DNA of 64,000 nucleotides, taken from assembly GCA_019914945.1 (NCBI GenBank), contig CM034102.1, forward strand, positions 13,629,501-13,693,500, given 5' to 3'. Positions 1 to 11,520 of this stretch are shown here, in pieces. Every line of letters starts with the position of its first letter. The first letter of the stretch is position 1. The DNA comes from Typha latifolia. Lineage: Eukaryota; Streptophyta; Magnoliopsida; Poales; Typhaceae. The notes beneath the pieces are model-generated. The model was not told where the DNA came from. It was given only the letters and a program-made list of their open reading frames with translations, and searched no databases. The position numbers and the translations under genes are program-made.

Positions 1-82
1 TCTTCTTCTTTCCATTCTGAAAGCCCAAGTATTATTGGCAATTGAAGTACTCATACATGCAATATTTTGGATGGATTTATAG

Positions 83-707
83 GGAGTGATAGAGATGTAC
101 AGCTATCTGACTAGTGTTTACCAAGAAGGAGACAAGAGATCAGCCCTGATAAGTGCAATCCAAGCCCTTCATTTCATGAAGAATGGCATTGATATCATCT
201 CAAGAACACCAGTAAGAAATTTGCAGCTCTTTTTATGTTTCCAATATACTAGCAAAGATTTGATGATTTTTCTTTTCAGTTTGAGTTACACCTGAAGAAA
301 TAGTTAATTTACCACTCGATCTTTCAGGTGCGCACGCAATTCGCCAGGCCTAACTGGTTCAGGGTCTTCGCTGCTCTAGCTAGCAGACATGAGGGAGAGA
401 GAATAGGTAAAGTTTTGAAATGATAATGAATCATGAGGACTACTTAGCAATTTCTTGAATGCAATAATTTTGACATGGTAGTTTAACTGCTGCTTGAAAA
501 GTTTGGAACTTGAACACTAGAACTGAAACTTACAGCACTGAACAAAGAATTCATCAAACAAGATGGTGAATGATTCTTTTGGTGGATGTGATTGCAGGGG
601 TTTTCTACTGTGGACCAGAGGTTTTAGGAAGGCAACTGGAGAGATTGTGCCACAGGATGAGCAGCAAAACAGCAACTAGATTTGTATTCCACAAGGAGCA
701 TTATTAG
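83..707 (+). CDS. RBOH: Respiratory burst oxidase homolog (NADPH oxidase), C-terminal exons only
   Basis: This is the 3' end of a gene that starts before the window. Three exons are visible: 83-211, 328-406 and 598-707, with GT-AG introns and a TAG stop at 705-707. The joined product includes [47 protein letters not shown] and ends FVFHKEHY. These are hallmark segments of the C-terminal NADPH-binding half of plant RBOH proteins, which transfer electrons from cytosolic NADPH through FAD and haem to make apoplastic superoxide at the plasma membrane. The in-frame TAG at 80-82 shows that coding must begin after the acceptor at 81-82. The EF hands, membrane helices and FAD domain lie outside the window, so the paralogue class cannot be assigned. 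Ferric reductases are related, but the FARPNW...GVFYCG...FHKE signature favours RBOH. Confidence 0.92.
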
Positions 708-810
708 ATTTAGAAATGCTAATACAATGATGTAGGTTTTGCCCTCGGCATTTGTAAAGAAATTAGAAATATATTAAGGTGAATTTAAAGGAAATAAAGA
801 TTATACACAA

Positions 811-827
811 GCTGGAATAGCTCAGTT

Positions 828-860
<33 letters not shown>

Positions 861-884
861 GAGGTTCAAGCCCTCCTTCTAGCG
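811..884 (+). tRNA. trnN-GUU: tRNA-Asn (anticodon GTT)
   Basis: A 74-nt cloverleaf is readable directly. The acceptor strand GCTGGAA pairs with TTCTAGC, leaving discriminator G. The A box is TAGCTCAGTTGG and the B box GGTTCAAGCC. The anticodon loop CTGTTAA carries GTT at 845-847. There is no intron and no encoded CCA, as expected for a eukaryotic nuclear tRNA. An AT-rich stretch with a short T run follows and could serve as the Pol III terminator. The gene lies 103 bp downstream of the oxidase stop codon on the same strand, probably inside or just past that gene's 3' UTR. Confidence 0.96.
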
Positions 885-1487
885 TATATTATAATTTTAG
901 CAAATTTGTATTTAACACCCTAACTTTAATTTTGGTGAGAGGTTTTTTTTTTTCTAATTTCTAAAACACCATTTTATTAGTTAAATCTAACTAATCATAA
1001 TTTTAAAAAAATAAAGCTACAAAAGATTAATTTGCTCTTATTACTTAAAATTGCTCAAGAAACTATTTAATATTACTTATCATAGTACAAGAAATAAAAT
1101 CTATTTCATGCAAGATAAATTATTAAAAATATTTTACACTCTAAACTATAAGAATAAGAGTATTGTCTGTTGGCAAAATTCTCTAAATACTATTTCGAAA
1201 ACTAATTATAATGACAATTTTGAAAGCCCCGCAAAATTTCAGCGGTAATTATGCAAAAAGCCCTAAATTAGCGTGCTATTTGCATAACGGCCCTTGATGA
1301 ACTGCCGAATTAAAATTAATCTCCAAGTCTGAATAGGATGAGGATAGAAATCATAGAATCCGAAGTATATTATCGGATCCGGGTATTCGTTAAACCCCCA
1401 AAACAACTTTCCTTCTCTCTTTCGGTTCTTCGGTTTCTAACTGTAACCCTAGATCGTGGAGGGAGAGCAACCCGAGGTCTCCCATCC
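885..1487. other. Intergenic, AT-rich; promoter and 5' UTR side of the J-protein gene
   Basis: The first 400 bases are AT-rich with no coding potential. From about 1330 the sequence becomes more GC-rich and stays open in frame with the J-protein, but the upstream extension (from an ATG at 1338) has no J-domain similarity and lies before the family's normal start. I treat it as 5' UTR. No clear TATA box was picked out. Confidence 0.5.
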
Positions 1488-4315
1488 ATGGCGGCAGACC
1501 TGCGCAAGCGCTGCCTCTACGAGATCCTTGGCGTTTCCCGTGACGCCTCCCAGGACGATATCCGCGCCGCCTACAAGCGCCTCGCCCTCAAGCTCCACCC
1601 CGACAAGGTCGCCGCATCATGTGGCGGCGCCGTCAGTGACTCTGCCACCGCCGCCTTCCAGGAGCTCCTCAATGCCTACGAGGTCCTCTCTGATCCAAAG
1701 GAGCGGGCCTACTACGACTCCCACCGCTCCCAAATCCTCTTCTCCGACCTCTCCTCCAATTCTCGCGATCACTCCCCCTTCGACCTTGACCTCTTTTCCT
1801 TCTTCAACGTCTCCGTCTTCTCTGGCTACTCCGACTCCGGCCGCGGCTTCTACAAGGTCTATGGCGACCTCTTTTCCAAGGTCTACTCCCAGGAACTCTG
1901 GTTCGCCAGCCAATTGGGAATCCCCCAAGATTCCATCTCCCCCGCCCCTCTTATCGGTAATCTTGAAAGCCCCTACGAACAAGTCACCGCCTTTTACAAT
2001 TACTGGATAGGATTCTGCACTGTGATGGATTTTGCATGGGTCGACGAGTATGACGCCTCTGCCGGACCCAACCGGCGTTCGCGGCGGGCAATGGAGGAGG
2101 AGAATAAGAAGCTTAGGAAGAAGGCGAGGAGGGCGTACAATGATTCTGTGCATGGGCTTGCAGCATTTGTGAGGAAGAGGGATAAGAGGGTGAACGCCAT
2201 GATGGCCAAGAGGAATTTGGAAGAGGAGAAGAAGCGGGAAGAGGACAAAGCGAGGAAGAAGGAGGAGGAGAGGAAGAAGATGGAGCGGGCGCAAGCTTTT
2301 GTGGAGCCCGAGTGGACAAAGGTTGATGAGGTGGAGGATTTCTGTGGGTATGATGATGGTTATGATTATGATGGTAAGAGCAAGAAGAAGACAGATGGTG
2401 GGGAGGAGTTATATTGTGTGATATGCAGTAAGAAGTTCAGATCCCATAAGCAGTGGAAGAACCACGAGCAGTCCAATAAGCATAAGGATAAGGTTGCACA
2501 GGTGAAGATGGCGTTCGAGAAGGAAGACAAGATTTTGAAGGAGGGGGAAGATCAAGAGAAGGTTCATGTGAGGATAGCATTTGATCCACCGCAGGAGAGC
2601 GGTTCGGTGGATGAGCCATGTGAGGATTTTAGGGAAGACAAAATTTTGAAGGAGGGAGGAGATCAAGAGAAAGTTCAGACAAGGGCACCATTTGATCCAC
2701 CGCTGGAGAGCGCTTCGGTGGATGAGCCATGTGAGGATTTTAGGGAAGACAAAATTTTGAAGGAGGGTGGAGATCAAGAGAAAGTCCAGACAAGGGCACT
2801 ATCTGATCCACCGGTGGAGAGCGGTTTGGTGGATGAGCTGTGTGGGGATTTTAGGGATGATTTGGAGTTGTGTAAGGGAGAGGTTGAAGCTGCGGAGGTT
2901 GGTGTTCGAAGCAATGAAGATCGGCCCGGCGAAAAGAATAGGAAGATCAAAAAGAACCAAGCTGACATAAAAAGTACCACAAAGAAAGATACAGCTGATG
3001 ACCAAAAGCGTCCTTTAAAAGGAAAGAAGAAAAAGGTAAGTTCCCTATTAAATCTTGCTCATTTTTGTGCTAATTGGTGCAAATATATTTAGTAAAGAGA
3101 TTCTTGGTACTAGGGGGAAAAAACCTAGAGTTCTTCATAAGTATCTCATTCTTTTCTTTACTAGGACTTTATTGTAAAATTAGCTTGTTTTAAAAAATCA
3201 TGCATTAAAAAAACTGAAGCTATTGGATTGAGGTGAGTTGCACACCAGCTGATAGCGGATATTTTTGTTGAATAATGATGAGGTCATATAAATAGTTTTC
3301 ACAACTAGCATTCATTACATTACAATTTGTTAACAAACTTTCATTATTTCCTGAACACTAGCTTGTGATTTTTTATGTGTTACAAAGCTGAATAGTTAGT
3401 ATAGCTTCAGTGACTTTACAATCTGAAAGTTTAAAAGGATATAATGGACAAGATTGATCCAGTTATGTGCACTTTGTAGACTGCTGAGCAATGGGAAAGA
3501 GGAGAATAGGGATTAAAGGAGGCAGATATTATTGTAGATTGTCTAGAATTTCAAATGCTTATAAAAGAAAGGTACTTTCAGCACATGTATATGTTTATAT
3601 TTAAGTGGGGCATTAGTATTACAAATCCACCTTTTACTTCTCCACAAAAAGAAATGAAGGTAATATTAAACTTAAACTAGATTTTGCGAGTCTTGAGGTA
3701 AAATATGAAAGAAAACAAAGACATGCAAATTACTCATAAATTAGCGAAGTGGCGAGATCTTTAAATCTACTACTAATTTGAAAAGATGTGAGAATTAGGT
3801 ACAAAGTTTTGTTAAAGCCATTCAGTTTACAGATTATCCCAAAAAACTTGTTGAAACTGCAAATGATGAGCAACTATAGATTAGTGGGGTAGAAAAACAA
3901 TGCGTGAAGTTACTAAAGATGAATTTACGGACGAATTCACTAGGAAATGATTGATAATGCATAACAAGTGAGCATCAAGATCTGCAACATGATAAAGTAT
4001 CCTGGATATTGTTTTGATATTGATTAAGTTATCTGATCTCTTGTTGTCAATTTTCAGTTTTCTTTGCACTGATTGTATAAATCATTTGTAGCAGGCAATG
4101 GCCAAGGCACCAAGTAATGCATGTGGGACTTGTGGTGAAAGCTTTGACTCGAGGTATTCTTCTCTGCACTTTGTTCAACACATCTCATTCTTGCCTATTT
4201 GTTTTTATTAGTTCTACTGGCAAATTCTGATTTGTGCTGCATAATTTCTTATTCCAGAAACAAGTTATTTGCACACTTGAGTGATACTGGTCATGCTACA
4301 TTAAAGTCGCGCTAA
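1488..4315 (+). CDS. JJJ1: DnaJ/HSP40 co-chaperone, JJJ1/DNAJC21-type, with two C2H2 zinc fingers
   Basis: Exons are 1488-3035, 4095-4153 and 4258-4315 (554 aa); phases close and the stop is TAA. The J domain spans about residues 9-80 with the HPD triad at 37-39 (KLHPDK). It is followed by the family block with [20 protein letters not shown], a long charged Lys/Glu coiled-coil stretch, and a first zinc finger ([17 protein letters not shown], about residues 309-330). After a repeat region, the second finger ([18 protein letters not shown]) is built across exons 1-3 at residues 526-548. Yeast Jjj1 and relatives stimulate Hsp70 on pre-60S particles in the cytosol to recycle assembly factors; the same role here is inferred from architecture. 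An ATG at 1338 is in frame upstream, but the start at 1488 gives the usual N-terminus. GC content falls sharply along exon 1. Three 37-residue repeats lie between the fingers. Confidence 0.9.
2523..2855 (+). repeat. Three in-frame 111-bp tandem repeats inside the J-protein gene
   Basis: Units begin at 2523, 2634 and 2745, each 111 bp (37 codons) and each starting EDKILKEG. Copies 2 and 3 are closer to each other than to copy 1. The unit is acidic, contains DPP and VDEPCEDF motifs, and sits in the linker between the zinc fingers. Confidence 0.95.
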
Positions 4316-5348
4316 AAGACTCCCAACTTGTTGCAGAAGCAACTATTCATTTTTTTGGATATGCAGGATGCTGATGTGATTTGCAGATATTCTAAAAGAA
4401 AATTTTTAGGAAATTGACACTGAGGGAGTCTCATGCTCCCGTTCTCCAAGCAGGAGTCATTCTTAATTGATTGATATATGAAAGAGAGTGTGAAAGAAAA
4501 TGAAGTGATAAATTCTGTGACCAGCAAAGGCAAGCTGCATATGACTATATGAGGAGCTTGTATTCCATCTATACTCAATATATATTTATATTCTTTAATT
4601 AGATTCATTGTAATCTTCAATCAAAAACCACAAAATGAATGCAATACTTGGCATTGTCTTTCTCGCTGATGCTTATTCTAAAACATGTAAATTCAACTTT
4701 CAAGGTAATTTTGTGTGGGATGCGTTATAGTTATTGCCATTTGCTAATATAAATTATGGTTGCAGGAAAATTCTCAGTACTATCTCTTTCAATGGCTGGT
4801 TCCAGGACCTGATGCAAACAAGTGCTGGGTTTAACTTGACTGATAACCAAAAGATTTGGTTAAGAAACCAATGAAATGAATTATTCTTTGAATAATATTG
4901 GTTCACTTCTGCAAGAGTGATAGCTTTTCTTAAAGCAGAGGAATAATATATTAATTATTTATTGCACAAAATGAGCTTTTTTGGACTAATATATTTTAAT
5001 TTAAATAAGATAATTAATCCTTCATATAATTTGTCAACTATAAAACAAATGTGCATCAATCCAAGTAGAATTTTATCACTTTTCCCATGATTGATGGGTT
5101 ACATTGAACATAAAATTTATTTACACATCAGCATGCATGCTCATTATTTCAGGATGACAAAGATGCTTAGCTATAATCTTTAGTAAGATTATACGCCAAA
5201 AATAGCAGATGATTTACAATAGGTGGATATCAATGTCCTCTTGGTTGGTGTAAGAATAGGCTTCTGACGTTGAAGACAAATAACTAGATGCATTTTCTAT
5301 TGCAAAGCTTCTGACATTTACCAAGCTGCAGCACTCTTAGAAGTAGCA
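4316..5348. other. Intergenic between convergent genes (J-protein and ureide permease 3' ends)
   Basis: The first part is the likely 3' UTR of the J-protein gene and the last part that of the ureide permease on the other strand. The middle is AT-rich with no open frame or repeat that I recognise. Confidence 0.5.
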
Positions 5349-8300
5349 TCATGTCTTCCTATGCCCAGAGGAAGCCATGAGAACTGCTACGGCAACAACA
5401 AACATAGATAGCATGCTCCCGAGCAGCACGTAGGTCTTCTTCGATGATTTCCTATACTCTCCGAAGAGGAGTACGCCCCAAAATGTGCTTACCAGTGGCA
5501 ACGCCTGATCCACAGTAAGGAAGAAGTGGAAGGAGAACAATTAGAAGTGGAAAGGAAAGAGATATGCTTCCTATATTAATAGATAGATACTCACCCTTTG
5601 ATGAAATGAGATGATGTGCTCAAATTTTGTAATACTACATTTTTTATTTACCGGTATATATGATCAAACAGGCCCTAAATCTAGAAATTATGAGCACATA
5701 GATTTAGTATTAACAAGTTTCATTCTTCTCCAAAAAAGCCTAGCTGGCAATATCTCTCTCAATGATGCTATTTGAGCAAATTAGATCTTAAAATATACTA
5801 ACAATCCCATGGTTTAGAGAATCTAAAATTGTTTTCATAGAGAAAACGATTCCCATAATTGTTAGAAGCTTTCAGTATTGTGGATCTTAAACTATTCTGA
5901 AGTTTCGAGGAGCAAGAATGTTGTAGAGACTATCAAGTACAGACCTGAACAGCATCGGCAGCAGCATATCCTGCAGCTTGGCCACCCATGAACTGAAAGC
6001 CATTTCCAAATCCGCAAAGCAGGCCTGCGAGAAGAGCCCAGTGTCTGCCATTCCAGTCTTTCAAATAAGCTTTAAAAGATGATCTCGGTAGCCCAAGCAC
6101 AGGATAGTAAAGAAACCAGATGTTTAAACCAATTCCGATAATGAAACAAGAAATTGAGAAGTAGAAGAATGCGGTGTAGACTACCAAATGAGGCACCCCT
6201 GGTTTCAAGGTGTGCCACTGATCATTAGTAGCCAAGTTGAATGCTGGAGAGAAGAGTGAGAAGCAAATTCCTGCAAAGAACACTATGCCAAGGCCTATAA
6301 ATATATTGGATCCTAGTACCTGAAGATGGAACAAGAAAAACTGTCACTCAAAAATTCTTGTCAGTTCCATTCTGAATTCTAAACAGCTACTGGCCTTTAT
6401 GGATCGTCTATGTTCAAGCTCTATGAGGAATTCTGCAGTTCCAGCTTTTGCTTTCTCAACATTGAGAGTATAGTCTGAGTCACGAGGAACGCCATTCTCC
6501 AAATCCTTTGGCACATCTGTGTTGGACAAAGTCAAGGGAAGGTGCTTAACTGAATCAAGAACTGACAAACTAGAAAATACCTTTCTCTGCCAAAACTTTG
6601 AGCTCTTGATTCCTGTTGGTTCTGTGAACAGTTGTACATCAGGTCAGGAAAGAAAAAGAAGCTTGATTCTTTTTTGTTTTTGTTATCCTCTAAGGTAAAT
6701 TTCTAGAAGTATCCTTAACATTAGATAAGAGGTTACTAGCATAGGATGGTGTGGTGATAAGAGGTTAATCTTTTTAACATGTAGAAAGCACTAATTTTGA
6801 GATAAGCATCTTCAATAAGAAAGTTTAGTGTCCGTAAAGTGAGAGATGTATCCTTCTATGTCTGGATTTCTAAAAAAAAAATCATGCGCTATCACATATG
6901 CAATCTTAACCTACAATATCAACCAAATAGGAAGGGAAGAAGCACGTCGTTGATGCAGGTGTGGAGCACACAGAAAAAAGTTAGACATGGCAGTAGAGCA
7001 TACAAAGGTTTTAATGACAAATATGAAACATTTTCCTTTTTCAAATACTTCAGAAGAATTACCGGCATAGCAGTTATTTTAGTCAATCAAGTTTCTAACA
7101 CTTACATTAAACTCAAATATGTCAAGATTCTTGACAATTCCACTGCTTTTTCTTTGATAAAAAAATATACATTGAGAAGACGATTTCATTTTCAATCTAA
7201 ATCAAGTATAAAACTGAAGCGGAGATTAGGAGGGAGAAAACGAGTTTACCCAGTTTTACTCTTATAATTAGTTGAGGAACCACTCAATTTCTTTTCATTA
7301 TCAGCAGCATTAGAGGAATGGACAGCAGAGCCAAGGCAAACTGCAACTAGAAAGCATCCGACTCCTGGGAAAAGAACCTCTGCTCTATTTATGCGATCAT
7401 CTAGGAAATAATTCAAAGTTGTGCCTGAATATTTCAGGGAAAAACATGCAGATTAGATCTTGGAAGACATACAAATTGAGCTTGAACTTGATGATGGTAG
7501 TGACTTATTTGACTCTTGTAGTAAAAGGCAATGAATATAACATTTGCTATACTGTATGTGTTAATAATTTTTTATTTGAAAGAAAAGAATAAAGATGCTG
7601 TTTATTCGCCTCTACTAGATTTGTTGCTTAAAAAATTCAGAATAAATCTATGTTATAATAAATTTTCAACTTCATAAAATGTCATTAGGCCAAGAAGGTG
7701 TGCATCAAACACCAACAGACCTATACTTAAGTTTCCAATCTTTAAAAGGAACCAACAGCTGAAGGTAGTTTCTTTTTTGAGTTTTAACTATTAAGCTGTT
7801 CTATATGGGTTAATTTTTAATATGTTTTTGAGACACTGGCATCTTAGAAAAAAGCACATAGCCACATTTCTTTTCCATGCCACAATCTGAACCTAATTAT
7901 TATTCAAAAAATTTCAGTTACATATGAAGCAAAAAAAAAAAAAAAGATTCATTTTTGTAGACTAAATATTGCAAATTAACAAAGATATGATGTGAACATA
8001 ACAAAAAGTCAAGAATCAACTAAAAAGGACATTGAGGAATAGATTATTATAAGGTGTAACTATGATAATGTTGACAGTACTAGCTTTTGAAACATATATA
8101 CCTATAACAACGGTTATACTTGAGCTTATAATCTCGGTTACTGAAAGACCGACAAAGGCCCAAGCATACTGGGTTGCAAGATTTCCAAGGCTGAGAACTA
8201 TTCCACCTGCCATGGCAAACAAGATTGAAGGCCAGTTGTCCTTCATGAACATTCAATACTAGTTAGTTAAACAGAAACTAGTTGATACTTGACAGGATTC

Positions 8301-9001
8301 AGCAATCGCACATATATAAGTATTAACAAGATGGAATGCACATCAATAGGATATAGTCCTCACTTAGTTACTTATATGACATTAAGAAGAGGGAGACATA
8401 GAAGATAAGCATATCAAACTAGTAAAAGAGGCAGCCATAAGAGTGTGCTGTTCATGGGAATTAATAATAGTATTGTACTTTTGTGTCACTTGATTATAAC
8501 ATTCATACTTAAATGTGAGCTCGTAGAATGATTTCCAAAATGAACTTCTAATAGGCTTTTCACTAGAGAAGGACAAAACAACTGTCAGAAAATTAATTTG
8601 AGCAGGACATGAGTGAATCAAACTCCATCTGTTACAGATAATTTAAATCAAACCACTCTTGCATTCAAGTATAATACATCTCATACCAAGTCCATTTATT
8701 GGAACGAATAAAGTTTGCATATGGAAACAAATCGAGTACTAAATGTAGAATAGAAGTCACCGACCTGAGATAGCTGGGTAAAGAAATTTGGCATATTATG
8801 TTTGCTATCCCCAATTTGCCCAAATGTCAAAGCAATGAGAACAGCAGCCAAGAGATTTGTCAGTGAGTAATCGAGGTAAGTGTGCTGCGGAAGACGACCT
8901 CTGCGCTCCAAGAGAGTCAGAACAGCAGGCCAAGTGCCCAAGAAAAGAAGGGCAGCCAGCATCAGAGCAATTGCACCTCCTTTATCTTCAACAATATACA
9001 T
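5349..9001 (-). CDS. UPS: Ureide permease (UPS family), plasma-membrane transporter
   Basis: Six coding exons, in transcription order: 9001-8765, 8240-8102, 7424-7260, 6561-6395, 6319-5945 and 5504-5349. They give 412 aa, close to the usual family length of about 390-415. Diagnostic segments are MYIVEDKGGAIALML at the N-terminus, RRGRLPQHTYLDYSLTN, LATQYAWAFVGLSVTEIISS, ICFSLFSPAFNLATNDQWHT, GFGNGFQFMGGQAAGYAAAD and LMASSGHRK near the C-terminus. About ten hydrophobic helices surround a central hydrophilic loop with a KAKAGTAEFLIELEHRRSIK element. UPS proteins move allantoin, other oxo-derivative heterocycles and uracil across membranes with protons. The join between exons 4 and 5 is ambiguous (see findings). 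A minus-strand acceptor at 9019-9018 just before the ATG indicates a 5' UTR intron, with the first exon probably near 9.65-9.95 kb. Confidence 0.93.
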
Positions 9002-9960
9002 CTTTGGAACAAGTTTCCTATAAATGAAGAATCAGAAATCGAATCGAATCCCACAGGACCTGTTTGAAGATCATTCAAGGAGTTACAAAAGAATTGTTAG
9101 GAACGGAATCAACATATCCTTTTCCAATCTGAAACATAACTGTAAAGAACACAGGGAACCTCGGAATGATCTCATGAACACAAGGAAAGCTGTAGAGCAA
9201 ACTGAAATGATTTAATACATAACTGAGCAATGAAACAGAAAAGGAGTAACTAGTGAACACCTTCAGAATGCTGAAGCAATATCAAATAAGTCAAAAGCAA
9301 ATAATTATATATATATATATAGAAGAAGAAGAAGAAGAAGAAGAAGAAGAAGAAGAACCTTGCCATACAAATCCAATAGGTTCCTTTACTTTCCACTATC
9401 TACTTCCTTTAATAAGGCAGGAATTCGTGGGCACAGGCATTGACAATCTTCTCATAGTGAAAGAGACAGCTATTTTTAGGGGGAAAAAAGGCAAGAACTG
9501 TTTTTTTAACACAATCTATAAAGAGTGGAGAAACAAATAAAAAGTAGAATAAAACATGTTAAAAAGTCAAGACCACTTGATCAGCAAAAAAGACTGGATC
9601 TACCATCTACAGATCCATACAAGCTCTAAAATGTCCTTTTAGAGACTAATTTAAGGTGGAAAAAGAGACAAGGAGTTGCCCATGGAGAGAGAGAGAGAAG
9701 AGAGAGAGAACCGAGTCAAAGATTCCACGGAGGAAGAAGAAGAAGAAGAAGAAGGATAATTACAAGCACACAGTCGGTAAGCATTACAGCGATAATTCAA
9801 CGATGGAAGCTGAGAGATATGATATACCAAGTGAAAAGACGAAATAACCCTTGGTTCCTTGCCCCTGTCAATATTTGGAGAGTGCACAGTACTCTCCTCT
9901 GTCTGTCGCTCTCTGTGAGGAAGATGGAGAAGTGGTTGGAATATCCGTAGGTTAGGATTC
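9002..9960 (-). other. Ureide permease 5' UTR, its intron and microsatellites
   Basis: On the minus strand a TTTATAG acceptor lies 17 nt before the ATG, so this stretch is probably the 5' UTR intron plus leader exon. It contains a (TA)n run joined to a (GAA)12-like run at about 9306-9358. GA- and GAA-rich tracts follow at about 9685-9755 and read as CT/CTT-rich leader on the coding strand. No protein similarity was recognised. Confidence 0.5.
9306..9358 (+). repeat. Compound microsatellite (TA)n-(GAA)n
   Basis: About eight TA dinucleotides run directly into about twelve AGA/GAA triplets. Confidence 0.95.
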
Positions 9961-11520
9961 CCCCGAGATTAAAGAGAGATTCTGTTTGGAAAATTGTTGA
10001 AAGATCCTACCATGACTGAATCGTAACTGCAATAAAAATAAAGGCCGAATTGGGTGGAGAGGAGTGGACGGACGTCAGGACGTGGATGCTTTGTTACTTG
10101 GAGTTAACAGTTAATCTAACTAGATTCTATCTATCCCCTTTGAATGGCTCTCTACACCATGGATTTATTAATTATTAGAGTTAGACCTTAAAATAAAATA
10201 GGCTTCACCAAATTATACTAGCTCTTCCGATGTGGATAAATGAATTAATCTTCTCAAAAAATGTTTGGGCTTTATCCGTTCATTTTTCCTTCTTTTTTTC
10301 CCTCGTTATTTTCTCGCTTCATACATATCAATGAAGAAGGCAAAACTTAGGTTTATTTAGATAAATTTCTCTTACATACCTGCCTGAGTAGTCTACTCAT
10401 TAAAACTTAGTATCATCTATAAAGGACTCTTTTATCACGTCATCAGTCATCTCATCTATTTCGAAGAAAACTGCTAACACTGGACTACTGTAGTTCCTAT
10501 TATTCATAGTAGTTTTCTTTTTCTTTCTCAAAAAAAAAAGGTCGTTTTCTTGCAATAAGACCAATAAGACGTAGGTTGTCATATGCAACAACCTAAAAAT
10601 AAATAAATTAAAGCAAAACAACTATCAAGGTTGACAAACCACCAATTATTTGACGAGGAATAGCAATTATGAACACAATAATAACAGCGATACTATTGAA
10701 AAGAACAGTTTTAATATTGTAATCCTCCGTATGGACGTTGAGGAGATTTGCCACGAGGGTTCTTAGAAGTTAGAACACGTCTTACGTGAAGAAAAAATAT
10801 ACTCCAGTGTTCAGCTATTTCGTACTTGAATTAACAACTTGTTCAGAAAGTAAATCTTCTAGGCGAAATTCTTTCACATGGTCACACCTGCATCATGCAT
10901 TCATGTGAGGATCTCTTTCAAGATATTAAATCTCATAAAGAAATGGGAAGAAAAACTGGAGAAAAAGATGTAAAGAGAAGTATGAAAGGACTATGTAGAG
11001 AATAAGTACTGAGCTGGCAGCTGTGATGAGGACCAACAACTTGATTGCTGCTCTTAAAAGGAGAAGATCTTCCACGAGAATTCTGCAACAAAAATATAAA
11101 AAAGACCATCCATGAAAATGAAGGAAAGTTTTTGCCATCAAATCTTTACAAACTTAGGGTTGGTCGGACCTACTTGCCTCAAATTGAAGGGAAGTATTTG
11201 CCATCAAGATTTGGAAAATTCAGAATGTATCAGATAAAAGCATATGCCAAAAGTCAAAATTCAACAACAAAGGATTGCCTTTTCTCTTTTTTCAGGTGAA
11301 CTATTTCTTACAATCCTGTAGCAACAAAATCACACTGAGAGAAAATTGAATTGAAAAAAATGGAGGAAAAAGCACTAGGCTGAGTAAATAGATGTGCCAA
11401 CTATATTCAGAGCGATGAACCACAGCCATCAATTCGCAGATTGTTAAAAACAAGAGTGACTTCGTTAGACGATCCTCGCTTTAGAAGCCAAGACCACTTA
11501 ATTGATTACATCGACTATTG
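9961..11520. other. Intergenic: ureide permease promoter side and erlin-like gene 3' side
   Basis: No gene was recognised. At 11100-11230 a motif of roughly GGAAGTTTTTGCCATCAA(G/A) recurs twice about 70 bp apart, and looser relatives with CCACGAG(G/A) lie near 10745 and 11070. This suggests a decayed repeat. A forward ORF at 11045-11299 spans them but resembles no family that I know. Confidence 0.4.

Noticed and set aside
1338..1487. N-terminal extension of the J-protein ORF to an upstream ATG
   Set aside because: The added residues lack similarity to the family and the start at 1488 gives the standard N-terminus just before the J domain.
1617..2294. Long minus-strand ORF opposite the J-protein exon
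   Set aside because: Shadow frame created by GC-rich coding sequence; Leu/Pro-biased with no domain.
3268..3354. C/D-box snoRNA-like arrangement (AATGATGA ... CTGA) in intron 1 of the J-protein gene
   Set aside because: The flanks do not form a terminal stem and no C'/D' boxes or rRNA-complementary guide were seen; chance occurrence in AT-rich DNA.
6839..7267. 142-codon forward ORF inside the ureide permease gene
   Set aside because: It lies in an intron and antisense to an exon edge; no recognisable domain and AT-rich codons.
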